Shown here: one piece after another, positions 35,567 to 43,248 of the stretch
Numbering within the stretch: the first letter of the stretch is position 1
Layout of the letters: every line of letters starts with the position of its first letter
Program-made: the position numbers and the translations under genes
The notes under the pieces: model-generated
What the model saw: only the letters and a program-made list of their open reading frames with translations
Told to the model about the DNA's origin: nothing
Databases searched by the model: none
Assembly: GCF_900113005.1 (NCBI RefSeq)
Contig: NZ_FONW01000006.1
Coordinates: forward strand, 124,001-188,000
DNA from: Sunxiuqinia elliptica
Lineage (GTDB): Bacteria; Bacteroidota; Bacteroidia; Bacteroidales; Prolixibacteraceae
Length of the DNA: 64,000 nucleotides
Direction: 5' to 3'

Positions 35567-36658
35567 TCATTCATACTGTGTCCTGTGAAATTTGTTTTCA
35601 TCGTTAATTTTCATTGGATTACTTGAGAACCATTCAATAAATTTATCAAATTGTTCGCTGTTTTGATTATACCATTCTTCGAATTCTTTTTCGTTGCCTT
35701 TCATAAATAACCAATAATTGTAGGATTCAAAATGTTCTAAATCAATTAATTTTTTGTGCCAGTCAAACAATATGTTTGGATATTCTGTATTTCGATTCTT
35801 ATCATACCATTCTGTGATAAATGCAGTTCTAATGTTGCTAAATGATTTTATCCCCAATTCATTTTCATTTGCTTCTGGAATAACAGACAAAGCCATTGTC
35901 ATTTCATAAGGTATCGAAAAAGGAATCTGTAAGTTGTCTGCCTTTTCAGAAATCGGGAATTGAGCTGCTTTACTAAAACTAACACCAACTTCGGTGTCTG
36001 ATTTTATAGTTATTGCTGATTGATATGTTTCATAAAGAAGCTTGCTTATTTCTTCAGTTTTTTTAGACCCCCTTTCAATATTCGCAAATAATTCACCATA
36101 CAAAATCCCCCAGATCTTTTCAGTAGTATATTTGCAAAAATATATTGATGCTGTATGGTAATTTGAAGGGTAAGGTGGGTTCCGAAGAATACCCTCTTCC
36201 CAAATATTTAATGCTTCATCATATTTTTTTAGAACCTCCAGAACATTTCCTTTTTCAAAATGTAGTCTTCCGGAATTAGGAAACTTTTCTAGCCCTTGAT
36301 TATATATTGCTATTGCTTTTTCTGGTTCTCTTTCCATGTCCCAGATGTTTCCCAATAAAGTGTAACACTGATCACTATTTTCTTTATACGTCAAGACTTT
36401 TTCTAATTCTTGAATCGCCTTTTTATAATCATTTTTTAGATAGTAGGCGTAAGCTGTTTCGTATGGGTAATTATAATTTTCAGGATCAAGTTGTTGTGAT
36501 TCTCTCAGCATCTTAATTGATTTATCAATGTCTCCATTGTCCATCAGTTTGATTGCTTTAACGGCTTTTTCATATGCAATTACTTTGTCACTTTTCTCTT
36601 GTGAGAACGAATTCAAACTTAGTGTGATTATTAAAATACTGATGACTATTTGTCTCAT
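35567..36658 (-). CDS. Exported TPR protein, A/T-rich gene
   Basis: The 363-aa protein has a signal peptide (MRQIVISILIITLSLNSFSQ) and at least four TPR units from residue ~28 to ~165 (YNYPYETAYAYYLKNDYKKA, CYTLLGNIWDMEREPEKA, GRLHFEKGNVLEVLKKYDEA). The C-terminal half is without a recognised domain and is rich in Glu, Asn, Trp and Tyr. The gene is visibly richer in A/T than its neighbours, a hint of recent transfer. Role unknown; periplasmic scaffold likely. Confidence 0.72.
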   Translation of the reverse strand: MRQIVISILIITLSLNSFSQEKSDKVIAYEKAVKAIKLMDNGDIDKSIKMLRESQQLDPENYNYPYETAYAYYLKNDYKKAIQELEKVLTYKENSDQCYTLLGNIWDMEREPEKAIAIYNQGLEKFPNSGRLHFEKGNVLEVLKKYDEALNIWEEGILRNPPYPSNYHTASIYFCKYTTEKIWGILYGELFANIERGSKKTEEISKLLYETYQSAITIKSDTEVGVSFSKAAQFPISEKADNLQIPFSIPYEMTMALSVIPEANENELGIKSFSNIRTAFITEWYDKNRNTEYPNILFDWHKKLIDLEHFESYNYWLFMKGNEKEFEEWYNQNSEQFDKFIEWFSSNPMKINDENKFHRTQYE

Positions 36659-36836
36659 TATTTGATTGTTTTATTGTAATAGAGATTATTTGGTTTTTAG
36701 ATTAATCCACCACTTATCCAATTAGTTTGGGCAATGTACAAAATAGAAAGCGATAATCGAGATTATGTTTGTATGCTATAGAGCGATAGGAGGTGCAGCG
36801 CGCGATGTTGGGCAGGGAGGGGAGGCCGGTTTGGTT

Positions 36837-37062
36837 TCTCGCAGGCTGGCGAGAGGCTTTCTTGGATCGGAATTAGCTCTCGCAGCGCTGCGAGAGCATT
36901 TCTTGGACTGGGTTTGGGCTCTCGCAGTTCTGCGAGAGTATTTTCTGGATCGGAATTTATTGTCGCAGCGCTGCGAGAGTGTTTTTTGGATTGACTTTGG
37001 GCTCCCGCAAGGCTGCGAGAGCATTTTTTGGATTGGGTTTGGACTCTCGCAGGCCTGCGAGA
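36837..37062. repeat. Array of six 18-bp palindromes at 41-42 bp spacing
   Basis: Palindromes of the form TCTCGCAG-NN-CTGCGAGA begin at 36837, 36878, 36920, 36961, 37003 and 37045. The second (centre CG) and sixth (centre GC) are perfect; the others carry one to a few changes. The ~24-nt spacers are also alike (GCATTTCTTGGA and then a G/T-rich stretch ending GGGC). The array is G/C-rich in an A/T-rich intergenic region (36659-37244). A frame across it encodes a degenerate 14-residue repeat that looks like an artefact. It is not CRISPR: the spacers are conserved and short. Confidence 0.85.
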
Positions 37063-37244
37063 AAATGTTTAGAAACTAAAAAAGCCCTTCAAATTGGCGG
37101 ATGTCGCATGTTTTTAATGTATAATCGTTAAAAATATGTTTATAAACATAGTTGATTTGTGACTCAGAAGGTTGACTCTAAAATAATGATGTGTTAAATT
37201 GCTTCTGATTATCGTATTAATCAAGAACCCCTAAAATCATTACC

Positions 37245-37979
37245 ATGGAAAAACTAATTGTATTTTCAATTCTGAATACGGGTGAAGTCTCTTCGTTAAC
37301 CACTGGTTTGTTGTCGGCAGGCGCGCCAATAGCCCAGTCAGATAACCGTTTTCGGGAGCTCTACTCCAATGTTGAGGAGATTAATGATCGCTTAACTCAA
37401 AATCTAAAATATTCAGCAAAAAGTTTATTGACTGAAACACTTTCAAAACTGGATAAAAACAGGGATCAAGGCTTTGTGTGTTTACGCGACCAATTGCAGG
37501 CAATTTCCATCTCTTTGCTTCCGGCCAAGGCGGCACTTGCCAAGCAGCTTTATGCGGAGTTTGATAAGCTGGGCACTTCGCTTTACCGCTTGGGCTACCA
37601 GGTACAGTCGTCTTTGCTGAATGCCTTGTTTGAGGCTTTTGATAAAGCAGAGGCACAACAGCAGCTCGCCACCCTTGGGCTGATTGACGATTACGAAGCT
37701 TTAAAATCGGCCGAAAACACTTTCTTGGCTGCTCGCAAACGTCGGGTAGCCGAACAAACCAGCCGCTCGGTTGAGAATGAGCCGGCCACGGAAATTGCCG
37801 AAGAACTGTTGCCTGAATTGTCAAAAATGGTGACCTACGTTCAGCTGTATGCTGAGCTGGAGCCGGAAACTTACGAGGCGGCTTTTCAGGAAATGGTAAC
37901 GATTATTAACGAGGTGAACCGGACAGCCCGGTCTCGCCATACCCGCCAGGAAAACGAAGCTGGCGATCAAATGGAATAA
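37245..37979 (+). CDS. Helical DUF6261-like protein
   Basis: The 244-aa, almost wholly alpha-helical soluble protein has no signal peptide (MEKLIVFSILNTGEVSSLTTG, LTETLSKLDKNRDQGFVCLR, ALAKQLYAEFDKLG). The pattern matches what I recall of DUF6261 in Bacteroidota, usually ~230 aa and often in several copies per genome; this should be checked by HMM. It lies directly downstream of the palindrome array, 182 bp from its last unit. Function unknown. Confidence 0.65.
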   Translation: MEKLIVFSILNTGEVSSLTTGLLSAGAPIAQSDNRFRELYSNVEEINDRLTQNLKYSAKSLLTETLSKLDKNRDQGFVCLRDQLQAISISLLPAKAALAKQLYAEFDKLGTSLYRLGYQVQSSLLNALFEAFDKAEAQQQLATLGLIDDYEALKSAENTFLAARKRRVAEQTSRSVENEPATEIAEELLPELSKMVTYVQLYAELEPETYEAAFQEMVTIINEVNRTARSRHTRQENEAGDQME

Positions 37980-38068
37980 GCTGTTTTTTGGGGAAGAAAC
38001 AATTATTCTAGATGTTTTTTTGATTAGTTTGGGTTGTAGTCCTGGGGAGGCTGCAACCCTTTTCCCTT

Positions 38069-38599
38069 TCAGGGGGTTGCACTTGCCTTTAGCTCTTTTA
38101 CAATTTGCTGAGCGATCTGTTGTTCGGTGTAAAGTTGGTGCCCAAAGCCCGGAATTCGCTCATAAGTTACGGGCATGCGTTCCAGCCATTCGGAAGCTGG
38201 GGCGTAAGGATCATTAGCTCCAAAGTAAAGATGGACTGGGGTGTTTAGGCTTTGTGTTTCGTAGCGTAGTCTGGTTGATGAAAGGGCAATCAAGCGTTGG
38301 ATGGGGAGTCCTTTTAATCCGGCTTGCCAGGCAATGGTCCCGCCCACGCTGAATGCCAGTACCGTGACTGCTTTGGGTTCCAGGCGTAGCAATTGGTTGC
38401 AGGCCGCTTCAATCCCTTCGTTTACAAAATGAGCATGCCGCACGGCTTCGGGCAACTCTTCAGTCGGTAGGCCTGCCAACTGGCACGAGTCATAAACCTG
38501 GATATCAAAAACAGCACTCAGGTCAATCAGGTAGTGGTTGAGCCACGGGGCTTTTTCAATCCCCCACAAATCGGATAAAACAAGGAGTCTGGGTTTCAT
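38069..38599 (-). CDS. Alpha/beta hydrolase
   Basis: The 176-aa short alpha/beta-hydrolase-fold protein has the nucleophile elbow VLAFSVGGTIAW (Ser), the acid strand HLYFGANDPYAP and the catalytic His in RIPGFGHQLYTE. It has no signal peptide and is probably a cytoplasmic esterase or thioesterase; substrate unknown. Confidence 0.82.
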   Translation of the reverse strand: MKPRLLVLSDLWGIEKAPWLNHYLIDLSAVFDIQVYDSCQLAGLPTEELPEAVRHAHFVNEGIEAACNQLLRLEPKAVTVLAFSVGGTIAWQAGLKGLPIQRLIALSSTRLRYETQSLNTPVHLYFGANDPYAPASEWLERMPVTYERIPGFGHQLYTEQQIAQQIVKELKASATP

Positions 38600-38693
38600 T
38601 TTGCTGCTTTTTGAAGGCTGCCAAGGTAGCGATTTTCATCGATAATCGTTTCCCTGATTCGGGTTCTGGCAGGTTTGTTTTCGCTCTTGGACA

Positions 38694-39557
38694 TTAATCC
38701 ACGGGAATGTAGATCTCACTTTCCGATTGTTCGTTGTAAGGCCCCAGGTATTGATCGCCATACCGTTCAAAATTGAAGGGTTTGTTGAGGCGGTAATGGG
38801 TGTCGGGCAGGTATTGGTGGTAAATGTAGCGATAGGTGTAGCCAACCGCATTGGACAGTCCGCGATGTGTGAACCGGAGGTATTTCCCTGCCGGAATTTG
38901 TTTGACTACAAAGTAAGGCGGAAGCCCGGCTAGTTGAGCTATCTCGGCACCAATAAAAAAGTACATGCCGCCAAGATCCTGAATGTCGGACCAATATTGC
39001 AGTTGAATAAAGTGTTGCTCGTTGCCGGCCGTTTGCAGTTGATGGTGCTCGGCCATAAACTGGTTCCATTGGTTCGATAAATCGTTGGGATAAGCATCCT
39101 CGGCTGCAAAAAATGAGGTGCCGGCCAAGAGAAGCTCCGGAAGCTCAATTTCCTGGGGAGGGCTGGCATTTGAATGAGCGGTCCCAAAAATTTGATCCGC
39201 ACTTAGCGGTTGAAGTAGGGGAAGTGTGAGCACCGATGCTCCGTTTCGCACCTTGCTGGGGCTTAGGTTGAACTGCTTGCGGAAAGCCCGGGTAAACGAT
39301 TCGGGGCTGCCAAACTGGAAATCGTAAGCAATGTCCGCTATCTTCTTGTCGGTGGTTCGTAATTCGTGAAGGGCTTCGGTGAGCCGCCGTTTTTGCAGGT
39401 AGCTTTTGGGCGAAAAGCCTGTGGTGTGCTGAAAGAGCCGGATGAAATGGTAAAGCGAGTAGCACACTTCATTGGCTACGGTCATCACATCTAGCTCAGC
39501 TTGAAGGTGGTCCTCCATGAAACAAACAGCTTTGTAAACGAGGTCTTTGTTGGTCAT
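38694..39557 (-). CDS. AraC-family transcriptional regulator with GyrI-like effector domain
   Basis: The 287-aa protein has an N-terminal AraC DNA-binding domain with two HTHs (residues ~5-103; VCYSLYHFIRLFQHTTGFSP, IADIAYDFQFGSPESFTRAF) and a C-terminal GyrI-like small-molecule binding domain (residues ~125-287; GKYLRFTHRGLSNAVGYTYR). This Rob/SoxS-plus-effector layout is common in multidrug or stress regulators. An 11-bp perfect inverted repeat lies 15-57 bp upstream of its start. Confidence 0.9.
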   Translation of the reverse strand: MTNKDLVYKAVCFMEDHLQAELDVMTVANEVCYSLYHFIRLFQHTTGFSPKSYLQKRRLTEALHELRTTDKKIADIAYDFQFGSPESFTRAFRKQFNLSPSKVRNGASVLTLPLLQPLSADQIFGTAHSNASPPQEIELPELLLAGTSFFAAEDAYPNDLSNQWNQFMAEHHQLQTAGNEQHFIQLQYWSDIQDLGGMYFFIGAEIAQLAGLPPYFVVKQIPAGKYLRFTHRGLSNAVGYTYRYIYHQYLPDTHYRLNKPFNFERYGDQYLGPYNEQSESEIYIPVD

Positions 39558-39571
39558 GTGCTAAAGATAAG

Positions 39572-39614
39572 GGCTGTCCGCTAAAAAACGGATGCTTTTT
39601 GTCAGCGGACAGCC
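39572..39614. promoter_or_regulatory. 11-bp perfect inverted repeat upstream of the AraC gene
   Basis: GGCTGTCCGCT and AGCGGACAGCC are perfect arms with a 21-nt spacer. It sits in the leader or promoter of the AraC-family gene and may be its operator or part of the repeat element described next. Confidence 0.5.
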
Positions 39615-39640
39615 AATGAAATGGATCTCTAATTAGTGCC

Positions 39641-39736
39641 TGCAAGAAAACCCTCAAAACCAAAGTCTCTGATAAGAAAATGTCAAAGACAAGGCTTTCA
39701 ACCCGAGAGTAACGCAGTATTTGGCGTTTTCTTGCA
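39641..39736. repeat. 96-bp element bounded by perfect 11-bp inverted repeats
   Basis: TGCAAGAAAAC (39641-39651) and GTTTTCTTGCA (39726-39736) are perfect inverted ends; the interior adds partial symmetry. The whole looks like a small MITE-like element or long hairpin filling the gap between the AraC and TsaA genes. No target-site duplication was identified. Confidence 0.45.
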
Positions 39737-39744
39737 AAGACTAC

Positions 39745-40218
39745 CTAAAAATTGAACTCTTGATCCCAGTCGAAGCTGGCGGTGTCTTCATGGTTTTGAG
39801 GCCAGTGCTTGCACCAGTCGGGCACCTCGCAGTCTTTCACCCGCTCACTAAAATGATAGGGTTTGATATCGAGCACCGGGCTGTTGTTGGCCGCATCGAT
39901 GTATGGAATGTGAATTGTTCCGGTTTCCTGGTCAATGTGAAGCACATCGATGTTGGTGATCAGGATAGGATTGGGGCGCACCTCGGCACGGGTTGCAAAT
40001 ACGCCAACTTCTTCGGGCCCTTTGCTGTAGGGTTTCTGAAAGGTCAGGCTTTGGCGTTCTTCATCCGAGTCGGATAAATGGCCCCACCACAGCACTTGCA
40101 GGTGGCTGAATCCGGCGATGTTTTTCAAGGCCGGGATAAAGGCTTTGTCCAGCTGAATGGCGAACCCGTTTTCTGCTTTTACCACACCAATTGGCTTTAA
40201 TTGCATTGCATTGTTCAT
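39745..40218 (-). CDS. TsaA/TrmO-like SAM-dependent tRNA methyltransferase
   Basis: The 157-aa beta-barrel protein has KPIGVVKAENGFAIQL, GFSHLQVLWWGHLSD, GVFATRAEVRPNPI and the LLDIKPYH-like VLDIKPYHFSE, the TsaA/TrmO (UPF0066) pattern. TrmO N6-methylates t6A37 in tRNA-Thr; family members in Bacteroidota may have other targets. It is shorter than E. coli TrmO, lacking the C-terminal domain. Confidence 0.86.
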   Translation of the reverse strand: MNNAMQLKPIGVVKAENGFAIQLDKAFIPALKNIAGFSHLQVLWWGHLSDSDEERQSLTFQKPYSKGPEEVGVFATRAEVRPNPILITNIDVLHIDQETGTIHIPYIDAANNSPVLDIKPYHFSERVKDCEVPDWCKHWPQNHEDTASFDWDQEFNF

Positions 40219-40385
40219 TGTTATTCTGTTTTAAGATTTGAATTGAAAAAATGATCAATGGCAAAAGTAGGAGGTACGCTCCGCACAGACCTGACAAGTT
40301 TTGCGAATCAAGCCTTCATTCTTAACCCGAATTGCTAAAAGCTGAAATAAGTGGTGTCTTCTTCGGTTTCAAGAGCCGAAAGAAA

Positions 40386-40964
40386 CTAAAACCCCTCAAT
40401 CCGAAGGTCGAATTGGCTGAGCAGCCCCGGTAAGCCAATCACCGAGAAACGGGCCTTTTTGACCCGGTTGGCTGCCGGATCAATGGTGTAGTTTTGGGCC
40501 GTGCGAAAGTCTGCCTTTTCCAGGTTGGTCCGGAAAAAGTTAGCTTCACTCAGTTGACAGTTGTCAAAAACGGCTTCGTTGAGTTGCGTTTCACTAAAAT
40601 CGGCCTGAATCAATGAGCAATCGATAAAGTGGGTTTGCTTCATCTTTTTTTGAGAGAAAAGCGCGTAGTCCAGCTGGCAGCGTTCAAACCGAACTTGAAA
40701 CAAAAAATTATTGCATTGGCTAAAATCAAAGCCCATCAGTTTGCAATGTTTAAACCGAACGTCTTTCAATCCGGTATCCAGTACTTTTACCAGTATCAGG
40801 TTGCATTGTTTAAAATCGCAATCTAAAAAGACGGTTTCGCTGAGGTTGCAGTTGGCTAATGAGCAGTTGATGAAGGTGCATCCATCAAATTCAAGTCCGG
40901 CGAGCTCTTGTTCTGTAAAAGTCTGTTGTTCGAAGGTTTTATCGTAGTTGGCAGTTTCCAGCAT
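40386..40964 (-). CDS. Pentapeptide-repeat protein
   Basis: The 192-aa protein is mainly A(D/N)LxX-type repeats from residue ~20 to ~165 (CNLSETVFLDCDFKQCNLIL, LIQADFSETQLNEAVFDNCQ, LSEANFFRTNLEKADFR), predicted to fold as a right-handed quadrilateral helix. Length and Cys-rich repeats resemble Qnr/McbG-like proteins, but resistance activity cannot be claimed. Cytoplasmic. Confidence 0.86.
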   Translation of the reverse strand: MLETANYDKTFEQQTFTEQELAGLEFDGCTFINCSLANCNLSETVFLDCDFKQCNLILVKVLDTGLKDVRFKHCKLMGFDFSQCNNFLFQVRFERCQLDYALFSQKKMKQTHFIDCSLIQADFSETQLNEAVFDNCQLSEANFFRTNLEKADFRTAQNYTIDPAANRVKKARFSVIGLPGLLSQFDLRIEGF

Positions 40965-41031
40965 GGCTTATTGTTTGGCGATAAAGTTATTTTAAATATC
41001 GGAAACAGCTGTTCAGTTTAAGGAGAAACCC

Positions 41032-41039
41032 TAAATTTG
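41032..41039 (+). promoter_or_regulatory. Putative -7 box (TAAATTTG) for the PAP2 gene
   Basis: TAAATTTG fits TAnnTTTG and ends 53 bp before the ATG at 41093. No good -33 is seen. Confidence 0.35.
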
Positions 41040-41092
41040 TTGCTGACAAAATTCGTTGCCTTTGTGGTAACCAAACCTATTTCAGACAATTC

Positions 41093-41899
41093 ATGAAAAA
41101 AAATAAATTTCTCCTGCTATTTGCTCTATTTCTGCCTTCGGTGTTAATAGCACAAGTCGATACCCTGCAATTAAACCGGACCTTTGCTAAGAAGTGCTGG
41201 TCTGACACAAAAAAACTGGTCACAACACCCGTTCGTTGGGATTCGCGTGACTGGGGAACCTTTGGCGTAGTGACGGCCTCGACGGCTGCCCTGATGCTGG
41301 TTGATGAACCGGTGCACGATGCCTTTCTATCGTGGAATGAGCAATGGGGTGATGGGGGAGAGCAGTTCACCTCCAACTTTTTGGAGCCTTGGGGTGCCAA
41401 GTATTCCTTGGCCGTGGTTGGCGGCTTGATGGGCTATGGCTTATTGGCCGGCGATTTGAAAAGTCAGTCAACTGCTTTGATGGCTGGCGAGAGCTTTGTG
41501 CTGGCCAGCTTATTGGTGCGCATTCCGAAGATGGTGTTGGGCCGTGCCCGTCCCGACTCGGGAGAGGATGTGTCGCCCTTTCGGTTCGATGGGCCTTTTG
41601 AAGGAACGAGCATGCCCTCAGGCCATACTACAGCGGTATTTGCTGTGGCATCGGTAATTGCCAACCAGTATGCTGATAGGCCAGTTATTCCTATTCTTTC
41701 GTATGGAATTGCCACAGCTGCCGGTATATCGCGCCTTTATGATGGCCGCCACTGGTTAAGCGATGTGGTGGCAGGTGCCGCCATGGGGATTGCTGTTGGC
41801 AACATGGTCAGTGGCAAGCAAGCGAAGCATAAACGCTTGGCGGTATTGCCCTGGGCTACCGGAAAACGGGTCGGTGTAAGTCTGGCTTATAATTTGTAA
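41093..41899 (+). CDS. PAP2-superfamily phosphatase
   Basis: The 268-aa protein has a signal peptide (FLLLFALFLPSVLIAQ) and several hydrophobic helices with the three PAP2 motifs: KMVLGRARPDSGED, MPSGHTTAVFAVASV and SRLYDGRHWLSDVVAGA. It dephosphorylates lipid pyrophosphates such as undecaprenyl-PP or lipid A precursors on the periplasmic side. It lies 59 bp before a lipoprotein gene on the same strand. Confidence 0.9.
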   Translation: MKKNKFLLLFALFLPSVLIAQVDTLQLNRTFAKKCWSDTKKLVTTPVRWDSRDWGTFGVVTASTAALMLVDEPVHDAFLSWNEQWGDGGEQFTSNFLEPWGAKYSLAVVGGLMGYGLLAGDLKSQSTALMAGESFVLASLLVRIPKMVLGRARPDSGEDVSPFRFDGPFEGTSMPSGHTTAVFAVASVIANQYADRPVIPILSYGIATAAGISRLYDGRHWLSDVVAGAAMGIAVGNMVSGKQAKHKRLAVLPWATGKRVGVSLAYNL

Positions 41900-41958
41900 G
41901 GAACTTTTTGCTGAGAAAAAAATAGAAAACTGATTGTATGATTGAGAAACTAAAACCC

Positions 41959-43110
41959 ATGAAGAGCTGGCCTTATCTTTTCCTTCTTGTCTGGTTGTTT
42001 GCGGCCTGTTCGTCAGGCCAAAAAGCACTGGAGCGGGGAAATTACATCGAAGCGATCGAGAAAGCAGTTAACCGGCTGAGTAGTGATCCGGGCAACAACA
42101 AAGCACGCAAGGTGGTGAAAGATGGTTACTCCATGGCGATGGAATATTATCAGGAAGAAATTGACCTGATCTTAAGTACGAACACTGCATTTAAGTGGGG
42201 GCAAACCCTGGATGTGATGCAGCGGGTTAATCATTTGGGGAATTTGATTCGACGGGTTCCGGCTGCGCGAGAATTGGTTCCTTCACCTAAAATTTATACT
42301 TCGGAACTGGAACAGGCTACCGAGCGGGCTGCCGAAGAGCGATATCAGGCTGGGGTAGCCAGCTTAAACCAGCCAACGCGCGAAGCGGCTAAAGAGGCTT
42401 TTTATCATTTTCAGCGGGCCGATGAGCTTATTGGTGGCTACAAAGATGTGGCAGAGAAAATGCATGTGGCAAAAGAGCGGGCTACAATTCATGTTATTCT
42501 GGAGGCAATTCCGCTGCCATCGCGCCGCTACGAGCTGTCTGCTGAGTTTTTCTATGAGCAGGTGATTAACCGGATGAAGCAGAACTTTCCGGGTTCTGGA
42601 TTTGTATCGTTCTACACGCCCGATGAAGCCGAAAAGCAAGCGCTTCGTTATCCGGATATGGTGGTCAGCATGGAGTTCTACGATTTCTTTATCGGGAAAC
42701 CGATGCATTTTGAAAAGCAGGAAAACCTGAGCCGGGAGCTTGAGTATGATGTGGAGGTGAAGGTCGGACGTGATTCGGTACGTATTGAAAAGCGCCGGAA
42801 GCTAATCCGCGGAAAGATTAAGGTGATCACCGATGAGGTATCCTCGCAAGGATTATTGAATGTGAAGATTGAAGAATTTCAAAGCCAAAAGCTTATTCTG
42901 AATCAGGAGATCCCTGGCGATTTTGTTTGGCGGAACCAATACGGTGTTTTTGTGGGCGATGAGCGGGTGCTGACAGATCAGCAAGTTCGTATTTTGAATA
43001 ATCAGGCAATTCCGCCACCAGCTCCTCAGGATTTATTCATCGAATTTACCCGTCCAATTTATATCCGCTTAACTGATCGGTTGACGAGTTATTTTCGAAA
43101 GTATGATTAG
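41959..43110 (+). CDS. Lipoprotein of unknown function
   Basis: About 383 aa from ATG 41959 (MKSWPYLFLLVWLFAACSSG, lipobox FAAC); an upstream in-frame ATG at 41938 would add seven residues before the signal and is less likely. It has an N-terminal helical region with TPR-like segments (ALERGNYIEAIEKAVNRL) and a C-terminal beta-rich half (VSMEFYDFFIGKPMHFEKQE). No family was recognised. It is probably anchored in the outer membrane facing the periplasm. Confidence 0.75.
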   Translation: MKSWPYLFLLVWLFAACSSGQKALERGNYIEAIEKAVNRLSSDPGNNKARKVVKDGYSMAMEYYQEEIDLILSTNTAFKWGQTLDVMQRVNHLGNLIRRVPAARELVPSPKIYTSELEQATERAAEERYQAGVASLNQPTREAAKEAFYHFQRADELIGGYKDVAEKMHVAKERATIHVILEAIPLPSRRYELSAEFFYEQVINRMKQNFPGSGFVSFYTPDEAEKQALRYPDMVVSMEFYDFFIGKPMHFEKQENLSRELEYDVEVKVGRDSVRIEKRRKLIRGKIKVITDEVSSQGLLNVKIEEFQSQKLILNQEIPGDFVWRNQYGVFVGDERVLTDQQVRILNNQAIPPPAPQDLFIEFTRPIYIRLTDRLTSYFRKYD

Positions 43111-43174
43111 TCGATAAGCAGTTTAGAAACGGATATTTCTTGTTTTCGAAGCGCAAGACTTTAACTGATATTAT

Positions 43175-43230
43175 AAAGGCGCATGTTTGAGATTCATTAT
43201 TGAAAATCAAACGTGCGCCTTTGTCTTTTT
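43175..43230. terminator. Bidirectional terminator between the lipoprotein and serine ammonia-lyase genes
   Basis: AAAGGCGCATGTTTGA (43175-43190) pairs with TCAAACGTGCGCCTTT (43207-43222), with one G-T pair in 16, and a T-rich run follows. It lies between convergent genes and can act on both. Confidence 0.8.
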
Positions 43231-43248
43231 AGTTCTTTAATCAATCGC

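Noticed and set aside
36837-37062. Possible CRISPR array
   Set aside because: Spacers are only ~24 bp and similar to each other, the repeats are self-complementary over their full length, and no cas gene is present in the window.
36765-37079. A 104-codon plus-strand frame with a repeated 14-residue motif
   Set aside because: It runs straight through the palindromic DNA array; the repeat is explained by the 42-bp DNA period, and the residue pattern is degenerate. The opposite strand is also open there.
39721-40077. Plus-strand frame opposite the TsaA/TrmO gene
   Set aside because: Shadow of the minus-strand gene, which has clear conserved motifs.
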